This document shows, in pieces, positions 35,039 to 43,998 of a stretch of 64,000 nucleotides of DNA. The notes under the pieces were generated by a model, which was not told the DNA's origin, ran no database searches, and saw only the letters and a list, made by a program, of their open reading frames with translations. The first letter of the stretch is position 1, and every line of letters starts with the position of its first letter. This DNA is from JADLBR01 sp964651705. GTDB taxonomy: Bacteria; Verrucomicrobiota; Verrucomicrobiia; JADLBR01. Position numbers and translations under genes: made by a program. The stretch is taken from the NCBI GenBank assembly GCA_964651705.1, contig CAZYWZ010000004.1, positions 1-64,000 on the forward strand. Direction: 5' to 3'.

Positions 35039-35806
35039 CTAGCCACCGCACGGATCCGGTTTCTCGGATCTCTTTCTTCCTCCAAAGAGCGCCAATTCGA
35101 AGACCTTCACAAAGCAATCCACATCGGCGAATCCGATCTGTCTCAGCCATTCGCACTGATCCTGGAGCGGCGCCAGGATGTTCTCCTTCTTGTCGGGGCG
35201 CCTGTAGTACTCGTCGGCTATGGCGTCTCTGTTGACGTGCGCGCCGGATCGGCTGTGGAACTCACACAGGCGGTCGACGAAGAACTCATCGAACAGGTCC
35301 TGCCCGGCCTGGGTCGCAGACGCAACATGCTCGAGGTTGAGGAACACTCCTCCGGGAGCGAGCAGGCCAAAGACCTCCCCATAGAGTTCCCGTTTTCGCC
35401 TGTCGGGCTGATGGTGGATGGCGAAGCCCGACACCACGATATCAAAGGGACCGTGAGATCTTGCGACCTCGCGCCAACGGGGTGAGGCAAAGTCTGCCTT
35501 GGCGATCGTCGCGTTGCTCTGCGATCCCACGGCCTGGCGCGCGGCTTCGAGCATAGGATCCGAAAAATCGAGAAACAGGCCCTTCGCGCGCGGGAAACGG
35601 GCCAGGAGAAGATGCCCGAGGATGCCGTTGCCGCACCCGAGATCGAGGATACTCTTTGCGCCAGCGCACCACCGGCCAGCGATCTTGCCTATCGCGGCGA
35701 ACTGCAGATCGGCTCCCGGGATGGCTCCGCGCACGCCCTCTAGGAAGGCATTGGACAGTCCCTCGGTCTGCCACTCGCTTCTTCGCTCCGCGGTATCCTC
35801 GTGCAT
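35039..35806 (-). CDS. Class I SAM-dependent methyltransferase
   Basis: 255 residues. Motif I ILDLGCGNGILGHLLLARFP (about residues 53-72) is the SAM-binding glycine loop. LFLDFSDPMLEAARQ follows as motif II with an acidic residue, then FDIVVSGFAIHHQPD as motif IV and LLAPGGVFLNLEHV as motif VI. It belongs to the UbiE/methyltransferase-25 group, but the substrate cannot be told from sequence. The C-terminal third (YYRRPDKKENILAP, then CEWLRQIGFADVDC) is typical of small-molecule methyltransferases. It appears monocistronic, with about 280 bases to the DUF1508 gene. Confidence 0.85.
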   Translation of the reverse strand: MHEDTAERRSEWQTEGLSNAFLEGVRGAIPGADLQFAAIGKIAGRWCAGAKSILDLGCGNGILGHLLLARFPRAKGLFLDFSDPMLEAARQAVGSQSNATIAKADFASPRWREVARSHGPFDIVVSGFAIHHQPDRRKRELYGEVFGLLAPGGVFLNLEHVASATQAGQDLFDEFFVDRLCEFHSRSGAHVNRDAIADEYYRRPDKKENILAPLQDQCEWLRQIGFADVDCFVKVFELALFGGRKRSEKPDPCGG

Positions 35807-36371
35807 CCGACGAGTCTGTCGGAAAGCAAGTCACGAGTCAGGGCTTTTGTGAGTCGCGCCGAGCGGAAGGTGGGTTCATCTGCGGGGGCGAGAATGAGGC
35901 ATCTGCCCGCGACGCGCGCTCCTGCGGGTTTAACCGAATGACCGGCTGGGGCGCGTGCGGTCCTGCCGAGTGGTCGGTCGATTTCATCGGGGGCTTCTCT
36001 TACGACCTTCTCCAAGTCGCGGACCAACCAGTAGGGCTTCCGCTGGACGTTGACCCTGTCACGGGCGGGACACCCGCCCAGCGCCAGGACCCGGAGGCCC
36101 CGGCCCAGTCCACAGATGAGATCGTGGCCCTGCCGGAACGGCCCGCACCCGCCGGCGTGAGGCGGGCGACTATGCACTTTCGAACGCCCGAATCAGAGCA
36201 TTCCCTCCTTGGAGAAGCTGCTTCGGGGCCGAGAATTCGGAAGGGTCGCCTGCGAGGAAAATCGCCGTTTTCACCGGAAGGTCCGGTCGCCTCATCCGCA
36301 CACCAGAGCGCCCGAATCGCGCTTGCGCATTCGGGGGCCGGTGCTATCCCATGCACGGGAAGGAGCCTCCC
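35807..36371. other. Intergenic region without a convincing gene
   Basis: About 565 bases between divergent methyltransferase and YiiX-like genes. A minus-strand frame (36177-35740) with partly protein-like text (a VRDLEKVVREAPDEIDR stretch) overlaps the methyltransferase start and lacks a ribosome site. It may be a gene remnant but is not called. Confidence 0.35.
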
Positions 36372-36998
36372 TTGCCGATTTTTGAGCCGCGTCCCCTCTT
36401 TCCCCCGGAACCGGGGGACCTCCTGTTCCAGGACCTGGAATGCCTGGATGCATGCCCGGCCATCGAGGCCGTGAAGCTCGGATTTCATGACAGCCGCATA
36501 TCCCACGTGGGCATGTTTCTCGCGGTCGGAGGGGTGCCCTATGTCATCGAGGCCTACCCGCCGGAAGTGCGCCTGACTCCCCTCGCCGTCTTCCTCCGTC
36601 GATCCAGGGACCGGCTCTCCCGGCCCCGGATCTGCGTCGGCCGTCTCCGGGACCCGTTTCGCCGCCTCATTCCGGGCGCGCTGGCCCAAGCCCTCGCGCT
36701 CCGCGGACTCCCTTATGACCGCGTGTACCTCACGGGGGAGGACGCCTATTACTGCAGCGAACTCGTGGTGGACGCTTTCAAGAGGGCCAACGACGGCGAG
36801 GAGTTCTTTCCCGAGGAACCTATGTCCTTCAGGGACCCCAGGACCGGCGAGATCCTCGAGTACTGGATCCGCTACTACGCCTTCTTCGGACGGCCCGTGC
36901 CAGAGGGCGAACCCGGCTCTCATCCGGCGACCATCTCCCTGTCTGCCAGACTGTCGATCGTGGCCCGACTTGGCTTCTTGACCGGGTGGGACACCTAG
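36372..36998 (+). CDS. YiiX/YaeF-like permuted papain-fold hydrolase
   Basis: 208 residues from TTG 36372, chosen because GGAAGGAG lies 6-7 bases upstream; the in-frame ATG at 36351 has no such site. The pattern is that of permuted NlpC/P60 (C92) enzymes: PPEPGDLLFQDL near the start, the His in SRISHVGMFLAV, VIEAYPPEV, then ALALRGLPYDRVYL and the nucleophile Cys in YYCSELVVDAFKRA. These enzymes cut amide or thioester bonds in lipids or peptidoglycan-like substrates. No signal peptide is seen. The stop codon TAG lies inside the CTAG that borders the neighbouring insertion sequence, and the same stop would exist if the IS were removed, so the gene is probably intact. Confidence 0.82.
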   Translation: MPIFEPRPLFPPEPGDLLFQDLECLDACPAIEAVKLGFHDSRISHVGMFLAVGGVPYVIEAYPPEVRLTPLAVFLRRSRDRLSRPRICVGRLRDPFRRLIPGALAQALALRGLPYDRVYLTGEDAYYCSELVVDAFKRANDGEEFFPEEPMSFRDPRTGEILEYWIRYYAFFGRPVPEGEPGSHPATISLSARLSIVARLGFLTGWDT

Positions 36999-37016
36999 CC
37001 CCACCTCGCGGATTCG
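36995..37016 (+). repeat. Left inverted repeat of IS1634-type element 1
   Basis: 22 bases beginning CTAGCCCCACCTCGCGG, perfectly complementary to the right end at 39013-39034. Confidence 0.88.
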
Positions 37017-37163
37017 CGCCATGAAGTCGCGAAAGGCGATTTTTTTGAGTTTGTAAGTTGCTGGAGATGAAGGAGGGGGCGCACCAAAGGCTGGCTGAGG
37101 TGGCTGTAGTGCCGACCTACCCTATTCCCAAAGGCGCGGAGATGACCATAATGGGAAGCCATC

Positions 37164-38945
37164 ATGTTTCTGCGCTGCAAGACTCGGCTCAAGGATGGCA
37201 AGGAGCACCACTACTGGAGCATCGTGGAGAACAAGCGCGTGGCGGGGGCAAAAGTCGTCCAGCGTCATGTGCTTTACTTGGGCGAGATCAACGACAGCCA
37301 GCGTGAGGCGTGGCGCAAGACCATCGAGATTTTCGAGGATGGCAGGCCGCATCCGCGCACCGTGGCACTTTTCCCCCAGGAGCGGATCGCGCCCACGCCC
37401 GATGAAAGCATCGTGCGCATCCGGCTCGATGGTCTGGAGATACACCGGCCGCGGCAGTGGGGCGCCTGCTGGCTGGCCTGCGAACTCTACGAACAACTCG
37501 GACTCGACCGGTTCTGGGCAGGGCGGCTGCCGCCCAGCCGCAAAGGCACCCGCTGGGATCTGGTGCTGCAAGCGTTGTGCGCCTACCGGCTGATCGATCC
37601 GGGCAGCGAGTGGCGCTTCCACCGCGAGTGGTTCGAGCGCAGCGCGATGGCCGATCTGCTCGGGGGAGACTTCCGGCTGGCCGAAAGCCACCGCATCTAC
37701 GGGGTGCACGACCATTTGCTCGCGCACAAGGGGGCACTCTTTTCCCATCTGCAGCAACGCTGGCGGGACCTCTTCAATGCGAGGTTCGAGGTGCTGCTCT
37801 ACGACCTGACCAGCACCTATTTCGAGAGCGACCCGCCCTTCCCCGAGGGGGACAAGCGGCAGTTCGGCTACAGCCGCGACAAGCGCGGCGATTGCGTGCA
37901 GGTGGTCATCGCGCTCATCGTCACGCCGGAAGGTTTCCCGCTGGCCTACGAGGTGCTCGCCGGCAACACCAGCGACAAGACCACCCTGCGCGCCTTTTTG
38001 AAGAAGATCGAGGCGCAGTATGGAAAGGCCGAGCGCATCTGGGTGATGGACCGCGGCATCCCGACCGAGGAGGTGCTCGCCGAGATGCGGGCCAGCGACC
38101 CGCCGGTCTCCTACATCGTGGGCACGCCCAAGGGCAAGCTGGGCAAACTGGAGGCCGAACTCTCCGGGCGCCCGTGGGAGCAGGTGCGCGAGGGGGTGGA
38201 AGTCAAGCTGCTGCCGCGCGAGGCTGAACTCTACGTGTTCGCCAAAAGCAGGGACCGCGTGCACAAGGAACGCGCGATCCGGCGCCGGTGCCTCAAGGAA
38301 CTGCTGGCCCGCCTGCACGATCTCTCCAAAATGAAGCTCGGGCGCGACGCCCTGCTCATCAAGATCGGGCAGGCCAAGGCCAGGGCGGGCCGCGTCTTCT
38401 CGCTGGTCGATCTGCGTCTGCCCGGGGCGCGCGAACCGGTCAATGCGACCACTTTCGGCTTCACCCTCAACAGGAGCAAACTGCGCGAAGTCTGCCGGCG
38501 CGAGGGCCGCTACCTGCTGCGCGCCTTCGACGTGCGTGGTTACGGCGCCGCGCGGCTCTGGGAGTTCTACATGCAGCTCACCCGGATCGAGGACGCCTTC
38601 AAAAACCTCAAGGGCGACATGGCTATCCGACCCATCCATCACCAGCGCGAGGACCGCATCGAGGCGCATATCTTCGTCGCGTTCCTTTCCTACTGCATGC
38701 AGGTCACCTTGCAGCGGCGCCTGCGCGACCTCGCCCCCGGACTCACCGTGCGTTCCGTGCTCGAAAAGTTTGCCGCGGTGGCGATGGTCGACGTGCACCT
38801 GCCCACAACAGACGGGCGCACCGTCATCATGCCCCGCTACACCCAGCCCGAAAAGGAACTCAAGATGCTGCTCGCCAGCCTCAAAATCCAACTCCCCGCC
38901 CAACCCAAACCCCGCATCAAATCCGACGGCACCCTCGCCCAATGA
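37164..38945 (+). CDS. IS1634-type (IS4 superfamily) transposase
   Basis: 593 residues, full length for the family. The N-terminus RLKDGKEHHYWSIVENKRV is the typical IS1634 opening. DDE-fold landmarks are VLLYDLTSTYFE (first Asp), RIWVMDRGIPTEE (second Asp) and the Y(2)R(3)E(6K)-like LTRIEDAFKNLKGDMAIRPI (the Glu). It would cut and join DNA at the inverted repeats. The gene has no frameshift, so the element may be active. It is a different IS from the one at 45.2-47.2 kb, although the architecture is the same. Confidence 0.93.
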   Translation: MFLRCKTRLKDGKEHHYWSIVENKRVAGAKVVQRHVLYLGEINDSQREAWRKTIEIFEDGRPHPRTVALFPQERIAPTPDESIVRIRLDGLEIHRPRQWGACWLACELYEQLGLDRFWAGRLPPSRKGTRWDLVLQALCAYRLIDPGSEWRFHREWFERSAMADLLGGDFRLAESHRIYGVHDHLLAHKGALFSHLQQRWRDLFNARFEVLLYDLTSTYFESDPPFPEGDKRQFGYSRDKRGDCVQVVIALIVTPEGFPLAYEVLAGNTSDKTTLRAFLKKIEAQYGKAERIWVMDRGIPTEEVLAEMRASDPPVSYIVGTPKGKLGKLEAELSGRPWEQVREGVEVKLLPREAELYVFAKSRDRVHKERAIRRRCLKELLARLHDLSKMKLGRDALLIKIGQAKARAGRVFSLVDLRLPGAREPVNATTFGFTLNRSKLREVCRREGRYLLRAFDVRGYGAARLWEFYMQLTRIEDAFKNLKGDMAIRPIHHQREDRIEAHIFVAFLSYCMQVTLQRRLRDLAPGLTVRSVLEKFAAVAMVDVHLPTTDGRTVIMPRYTQPEKELKMLLASLKIQLPAQPKPRIKSDGTLAQ

Positions 38946-39012
38946 CATCGATGTAGTGCCGACCTTTTAAGCGCCCATGCTGAAAATCAACGACTTGCGA
39001 CTGCGTCTTGCT

Positions 39013-39034
39013 CGAATCCGCGAGGTGGGGCTAG
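39013..39034 (-). repeat. Right inverted repeat of IS1634-type element 1
   Basis: Reverse complement of the 22-base left end, finishing in GGTGGGGCTAG. Confidence 0.88.
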
Positions 39035-39127
39035 CGTGGGGACGATCGCTCGCTGTGCCTGGACGGCCGGCGCGAAGAGCCGTTCTCGCCGGGCCTTCCC
39101 ATGCCGCGATCTCTCGCCCGTCGGCGA

Positions 39128-39943
39128 TCAGTGCTCCTTGTCAAACGGAATGCCGTCGATCCGTTCGATCAGCCAGTCCCTCCCGGACTTCTGCACCCGA
39201 ACAAGCTGTCCGACCACCGACGTGACCTTCCGCTCTTCGCCAAAGAGCCCCCTGAAGTCCGACACGCCGTAGCCCGTCTCGAGATACCAGCGCAGCTTGT
39301 CGGCCCTCTTGCCCGAAATGAACTGCGCGATCTTCAGATTGTCCAGGGCCTCGGGCGGCAGGTCCAACCGCACCATCTCGTTTCGGATTTTTGTCACGAT
39401 CTCGACCACCTCGGGCAGCCTCGACAGCCGCCAATCCGCGATGGAGCGGAACTCCCCGAGCGCAGGTGCCCTGGTCTCGTCCTGGAAATACACCACGTAA
39501 TCGTGCGCGAAATCGCTCTGCGCCGTCACGAAGGCGATGGCCAAGAGATTCAGGCTCGCGACGTTCTTGTATCCCGCCTCGAACCTCGAGAAATCATTCT
39601 CCCAGACCCGGTGGCGGAAGCCGTCCGTCAGGCCATTCCACGCCACGAAGCGCTGCCCCGCCTGGAGGTTCCTGAAGAAGGAGCGAACGGCACCATACGA
39701 GTCGGGAAACGGCTGCTCCGGCATCGGCAGGAGCCATTTCAGGAGGGTCACCTGGAGGGATAGGACGATAACGAATCCCGCGAGGGCCCCGGTCGCCCGC
39801 CACTTGGCCAACCCGCGCGGGCGACCGGCGCCGTCGACGCTGGCCGTCGACTTCAGCGTTCTGAAAAGGACGTACGTGACACCCAGGGCGAGGAGGTTGA
39901 ACCCGACCGTCACCAGAAGCGGCAGCAACCACGTCTTGTCCAC
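39128..39943 (-). CDS. Hypothetical two-TM membrane protein
   Basis: 271 residues from a GTG start. Two membrane helices lie at the N-terminus: WLLPLLVTVGFNLLALGVTYVLF (about 5-27) and ATGALAGFVIVLSLQVTLLKWLL (about 50-72), with a short charged loop between. The remaining 190 residues are soluble and probably periplasmic or cytoplasmic (FVAWNGLTDGFRHRVWENDF, ISGKRADKLRWYLETGYG). No family recognised. It lies 93 bases from the right end of the IS and precedes two small minus-strand genes upstream. Confidence 0.68.
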   Translation of the reverse strand: MDKTWLLPLLVTVGFNLLALGVTYVLFRTLKSTASVDGAGRPRGLAKWRATGALAGFVIVLSLQVTLLKWLLPMPEQPFPDSYGAVRSFFRNLQAGQRFVAWNGLTDGFRHRVWENDFSRFEAGYKNVASLNLLAIAFVTAQSDFAHDYVVYFQDETRAPALGEFRSIADWRLSRLPEVVEIVTKIRNEMVRLDLPPEALDNLKIAQFISGKRADKLRWYLETGYGVSDFRGLFGEERKVTSVVGQLVRVQKSGRDWLIERIDGIPFDKEH

Positions 39944-40038
39944 GCGTCAATCCATCGCCTCTCCCGCGGCGAGCGACCTCCGATAGCGCATCCGGCTCGG
40001 GCCAACGCCCCCGCGCAACAACCCATTGCCGGTTCTCT

Positions 40039-40218
40039 TCACTGGTTGTCGGGCGGGTCGGAAGGGTCGAAGTCCGGACACCCCTCGTCGTCGGACTCTG
40101 GTTCGCCCTCGATCTCGTCGTTCGCCCGCTCCCGAAAGAAGCGAGCGTGTTTCAACGCCCCGGCCCCGATCCCCCGAACGGTGCTCTGACACTCCAACAA
40201 CGCGGTGTTCGTTTCCAT
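40039..40218 (-). CDS. 59-residue acidic hypothetical protein with strong ribosome site
   Basis: AGGAGG lies 5 bases upstream of ATG 40218. The peptide starts METNTALLECQSTVRGIGAG, continues ALKHARFFRERANDEIEGEP and ends in an acidic ESDDEGCPDFDPSDPPDNQ tail. It lies between the membrane protein and the DUF2188 gene, all minus strand. No family recognised. The good start site and codon pattern make it a likely real small gene. Confidence 0.55.
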   Translation of the reverse strand: METNTALLECQSTVRGIGAGALKHARFFRERANDEIEGEPESDDEGCPDFDPSDPPDNQ

Positions 40219-40362
40219 GGTTCCTCCTGTTCCTCCGACCGACTGGCCGCCGTCTGTGACGGCGGCCCGCGCGGTGCCCCTTCTTGTTGTTCTAAAAAAA
40301 ATCCTCTCGAACCCGACCAGGACGCCGCGCCGCGAGGCCGGCGCGGGCCAACACCCGCCGTC

Positions 40363-40611
40363 TCAATGCTCGGTATCTTCTGGGGGGCACGAATCGGCCC
40401 CCGGCGGAATGGTGTCCTTGCTCCGGATCTTCCCGTCCCTTCCCTTGACGGTGAGCTCGCCGCCACCCTGGGTCGAGAGCATCCCGGCCGCCGCCCGGAT
40501 GGCCTCGGCCTGCGTGCCGTGAACACTCGAAGCGCGGGACGCGTCGTTACGCTTGTTCGCCCAGACTCCGCCGGTGCGTTGCGAGACCGTCCGATCTCTC
40601 CCTTTGCTCAT
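40363..40611 (-). CDS. DUF2188-family small protein
   Basis: 82 residues. GGAGG lies 7 bases upstream of the ATG. The sequence GVWANKRNDASRASSVHGTQ, then AEAIRAA, and QGGGELTVKGRDGKIRSKDT follows the DUF2188 pattern (W.v...g...a......TQ.eAi..A.......GgEl.vhg.dG+I...dT). Function of the family is unknown. It is probably the first gene of a small minus-strand set with the 59-residue gene and the membrane protein. Confidence 0.8.
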   Translation of the reverse strand: MSKGRDRTVSQRTGGVWANKRNDASRASSVHGTQAEAIRAAAGMLSTQGGGELTVKGRDGKIRSKDTIPPGADSCPPEDTEH

Positions 40612-41453
40612 ATCGTGACCTCCCTAATTCCCCCGTATCCTAGGATGGAAAGCGCGAAGGTCAAGAGACGATTCGTCGCCCGTGGCTTGGCTGAGTCTCC
40701 CTGCCGGTCTCTCCGGCGCGACCGATCTACCGGGGCGGTCCAAACCGAGTGGTGCACGCGGGACCACACCGGTTTGCCGGGCACTCCGGGGGCCGCCATC
40801 ATGGCTCCACCACCCACAGGGCCGGCCCGATGACCGGTCATCGGGCCCGGTCACGCACGCGGCCATCGACGGCGCCGGAGCCCTGCCGAGGAAGGCGGGC
40901 CGCGCGGAGTGGGTTTTGGGATATGGGGAAAGAACGCTCCCCGCGCGGCCCTGATGCTTGGAAACAGGGGGCCGCACTGGCGGCATGTCCCAAGCACTGG
41001 AGGGATGGTCGGGAGAATGGGAGGCGACGGCAAGAATTTTTCGCCGGGGCTGTGAGCCCGCGCGCCCCGGCCCGAGGATCTGGCTTGATCCGTGTCCGAG
41101 TCACCGATCGAGCGGCCGCCTCCCAGGCCAACAAGGCCGGCGTTGGCCCCGCTTCGCACCCGCCGTCGCCGTTCTCCGCCGGCGCGCGCCTCGACCCGAT
41201 CGGTTGATTCGTCGCCCGTCACCCGGCGGAGAGGTCCTCCCGGATCACGTTCGGCCCCTGGGCGATCGGGTCCCCGGTGCGGGTGCGCGAGACGCCGCAC
41301 GGATATCGCTGGGCCGATGCACGCCAACGCCGACACCGGCGCCATCCGCGGATCCGTCCGGGTCGCGCCCTGGAACGGTAGGCGCGGCCATCTGTGTGCA
41401 CCGCCCCTTGAACGACTGGGCCCCGGGCGCGGTCGCCCGTCGGGGCGCCGGTC
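40612..41453. other. Gene-poor GC-rich stretch
   Basis: About 840 bases in which every open frame reads as compositionally biased text with repeated Arg/Pro/Gly and no ribosome site. No RNA gene, repeat or element end was recognised. It may hold decayed DNA or a promoter for the DUF2188 set. Confidence 0.4.
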
Positions 41454-41987
41454 TCAGAATACGTGCTCGCGGAGCGAGGCGAAGCTCTGGCCTCCGAGGC
41501 AGACCGCATCATCAATCGGCGTCTCTCGGGTGCTGATGCGGATGATGGCCAGATCCTCCTCCGGCGGGCGGCCCCAATGGTGATCGGAGGACGCCGCGAT
41601 GCTGGAGATCTGCTTGTCCTCGATGGCGATCACGTGGCAGGAGCCCGAGACAGCCGTCCCGCCCGGCGCGGCGGGGCCCGCAGGGGCGCAGAGCGCATCG
41701 AGGAGCGTCTTGAGCGTGTTGTCGATGTCGGGCAGGCCGTTGATGCGCGACTGTGGCGTCGCCCGGATCAGCGCCACCTCGGTCGCGCAGACCCAACCGA
41801 TGGGCAGGATCGCCGTGTAGAGCGTGTCGCCGACGATCTGCCGGTTTCCCGTCGCGTAGGTCCTGCCGGTGACCGAGTAGAGCCCGGCCAGCTGGGCCTG
41901 GAGGCACGCGTCCCGGCGGATGAGCCCGATCTGGTCGAGATCGCCCCGGGATGGGATGCGGCCCCTGTAGACGAGTGTGAAGCGCAT
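41454..41987 (-). CDS. RusA-like small nuclease-fold protein
   Basis: 177 residues. The key segment INGLPDIDNTLKTLLDALCAP resembles the D.DN..K...DAL motif of RusA Holliday-junction resolvases, which supplies acidic metal ligands. It opens MRFTLVYRGRIPSRG and has a RRDACLQAQLAGL helix, as in the uncharacterised RusA-like proteins often found in defence islands and prophages. The C-terminal half (CHVIAIEDKQISSI, AIIRISTRET) forms further beta strands. It starts 18 bases after the membrane-protein gene upstream on the same strand, so the two are probably co-transcribed. Nuclease activity is unproven. Confidence 0.6.
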   Translation of the reverse strand: MRFTLVYRGRIPSRGDLDQIGLIRRDACLQAQLAGLYSVTGRTYATGNRQIVGDTLYTAILPIGWVCATEVALIRATPQSRINGLPDIDNTLKTLLDALCAPAGPAAPGGTAVSGSCHVIAIEDKQISSIAASSDHHWGRPPEEDLAIIRISTRETPIDDAVCLGGQSFASLREHVF

Positions 41988-42005
41988 GGTATCGGGTTTC
42001 CCCGG

Positions 42006-43484
42006 TCAGTGGGCCTCGGCCGACCCACGGCCCTCCGGCGCCTTCCCCCGCTTGGCGTAGGCGGCCCTGTCGCGGGTCGATCCGCCCCCGGAGGGCCGGA
42101 GCACCATGTGGACGGACCCCTCCGAGATGCGCTCCACGCCAAAGGAGGCCCCGACGCCGACATCCTCCAGCGCCCCGGCCATGGCCCCGCGCAGGCTCTC
42201 CCAGAGCGCCGCAACCAGCGAGCGCGGCAGCACTGCCCACGTCCCGACGCGGGCCGCCGGTTCGCCGAAGCGCAGCGCGCCGGTGCTGCCCTCGACCGGC
42301 GCGGCGAGCGTCACCACCAGCGGCAGGCCGAGCGCGCTGACTTCCTGGTAGAATAGCACCGCGTCGTCCCGAACGTCGACGGCCACCGACAGGCGTCGAG
42401 GCACCAGGGGCGAGAGCGCGGGGCCCCCGACGAATTCCACGCGGTCCGCCAGGAAGAGGTTGACGCTCCCGTCGTGCAGCGAGACGCTGGCGAAATCCCC
42501 GGGGTCGCCCGCGAGATCCGCCCGCCTGCGCGAGAAGGCCACGAGCGTCTCGACCAGCGAGGCGTCACCCCCGCCGCCGGCCTTGAGCGCCACCGCGTCG
42601 GGCGGGACCTCCAAGAGCCGGACGCCGACGAAGCCATAGAGGCCGAGGCCGCCGACCGCGCACCCGAGGTACCCGAGTGCCGCAGGGCGCAGGCGGACGA
42701 CGCGCTCCATGCCCCGCATCCCGCAAAACAGGAAGAACATGACCGAGAGCACCGCGGCCCCGGCGACCCAGGTGACCGACCCCGCCGACGCCGCCGCGGC
42801 GGGCACCCTCAGCCTGAAATCCCCCGGCAGCCGCAGCGCCCCCGGGTCGATCGGCTCCGGTCTCCGCGCCTCGCCAACCTTCTCCTCGGGCGGGGCCAGC
42901 AGCGCGCGCCAGCGGCCGATGTGTTCCTGGATCTCCGTCGCCCGATGCGGGGCCGAGGCGATGATTTCCTCGCCCAGCCGGACCCGCCTCTCGACCTCGG
43001 TCGCCGGCAGCCCCTCGCGTCCCTCGGGCCGATCCGCCAGATAGGAATCCACGCGCAGCCCGACCTCCCTCCGCCTGACCACCTCCGCGTCCATCGCCGC
43101 GATGCACTTCTCCCAACCCGCCCGCGCATCCCCGAGTGCGACGCCGATGGCCGGATGCTTCCCGGCGGCCGCGTCCAGCCGCCGAATCGCACTTTCGCAA
43201 GCCTCGCGCGTCACCCCGGCCAGATCCTCCGGCGCGGCGGGGATCCTCTCCTTGACGGCCGAGAGATTGTAACCGCCCTTCTTGCCCGCCGTGTCGGTGA
43301 TCAGGACGGCGGGCCCGGTTTCCTCGATCGATGCAGCCTCGATGAGCCTCGCGCCGCCCGATCCTCCCAGCACCACCCATTCCCGGCCCTCGCAGGGGGC
43401 CGGGGCGGGCCAGGCCCCGAATGGAACCAGCCCGAGCGCCGCGACCGCGCCCCAGCGCCAAAATATCCGATCCGAGCACACCAT
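42006..43484 (-). CDS. Hypothetical membrane protein with signal-like N-terminus and two central TM helices
   Basis: 492 residues from ATG 43484 (AAGGA 8 bases upstream); longer in-frame starts to 43601 have no ribosome site. A signal-like segment (WRWGAVAALGLVPFGAWPAP) is followed by a periplasmic-type region with a SAL-like helix rich in Arg/Glu (about 60-220). Two membrane helices come next: WVAGAAVLSVMFFLFCGM (about 245-262) and PAALGYLGCAVGGLGLYGFVGV (about 275-296). The last 190 residues are soluble (SVSLHDGSVNLFLADRVEF, LSVAVDVRDDAVLFYQEVS). No family is recognised. It is likely operonic with the RusA-like gene. Confidence 0.6.
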   Translation of the reverse strand: MVCSDRIFWRWGAVAALGLVPFGAWPAPAPCEGREWVVLGGSGGARLIEAASIEETGPAVLITDTAGKKGGYNLSAVKERIPAAPEDLAGVTREACESAIRRLDAAAGKHPAIGVALGDARAGWEKCIAAMDAEVVRRREVGLRVDSYLADRPEGREGLPATEVERRVRLGEEIIASAPHRATEIQEHIGRWRALLAPPEEKVGEARRPEPIDPGALRLPGDFRLRVPAAAASAGSVTWVAGAAVLSVMFFLFCGMRGMERVVRLRPAALGYLGCAVGGLGLYGFVGVRLLEVPPDAVALKAGGGGDASLVETLVAFSRRRADLAGDPGDFASVSLHDGSVNLFLADRVEFVGGPALSPLVPRRLSVAVDVRDDAVLFYQEVSALGLPLVVTLAAPVEGSTGALRFGEPAARVGTWAVLPRSLVAALWESLRGAMAGALEDVGVGASFGVERISEGSVHMVLRPSGGGSTRDRAAYAKRGKAPEGRGSAEAH

Positions 43485-43998
43485 GTCCGCCGTCCTTTCC
43501 ATACCGATCGGGGGCCGAATCCGCCGGAACTCGCCACTCCTGGCGGAATCCCTCCGCCACCGCGACGATCCCCTCGGCGCGATTTCCCGCGGATTCCCCA
43601 AAACCCTCGATTTGTTACCTGCCCCTCTCTAGTCCCCATTCCCTGGATGTCAACATCCCCGCGGCTTTCAAACCCCCGGTCTGGGGGACAGCGCCCCGGA
43701 ACAGTCGGGTCGGTCCAGTCCATTCGCCCCACCGCCCCGGCACCCACCCCGCCGCAGGGGGGTCGGGATTCGGGCCGCCCCACCGACGCCGACACCGACG
43801 GCATGGGCGCCCCCGGCCATGCCCCGGCCAAATCATCTTGCCGGGGATGCCCGGATCCCTAACAGTCATCCTCGTGGTTTTGCCCTGCTGCCGCCCAGAC
43901 GTGACCCCGGGGCGGCCCCGCCCCGTCGCGTTCGAGAGACCACGCGGGGCCCGGCCCCCCGATTCCTGGGTCGTCCCAACCCGGATCGCCCCGCACCC
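43485..43998. other. Intergenic region between divergent genes
   Basis: About 510 bases with no supported gene. The plus-strand frame of the next gene extends back to an ATG at 43819, but the added residues look like non-coding translation. Confidence 0.35.

Larger units (their letters stand above)
36995..39034 (+). mobile_element. Complete IS1634-family insertion sequence (2.0 kb)
   Basis: A 2040-bp element with perfect 22-bp terminal inverted repeats beginning CTAGCCCCACCTCGCGGATT at 36995-37016 and 39013-39034. CTAG borders both ends, so it is either a 4-bp target duplication or part of the repeats. A 14-bp direct repeat, TGTAGTGCCGACCT, flanks the transposase gene at 37105-37118 and 38952-38965. 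One intact transposase gene fills the element. Confidence 0.88.

Noticed and set aside
37122..38948. 608-codon minus-strand frame across the first IS
   Set aside because: Antisense to the intact transposase; no domain.
40851..41345. Minus-strand frame of 164 codons in the gene-poor stretch
   Set aside because: Biased composition, no ribosome site, no motif.
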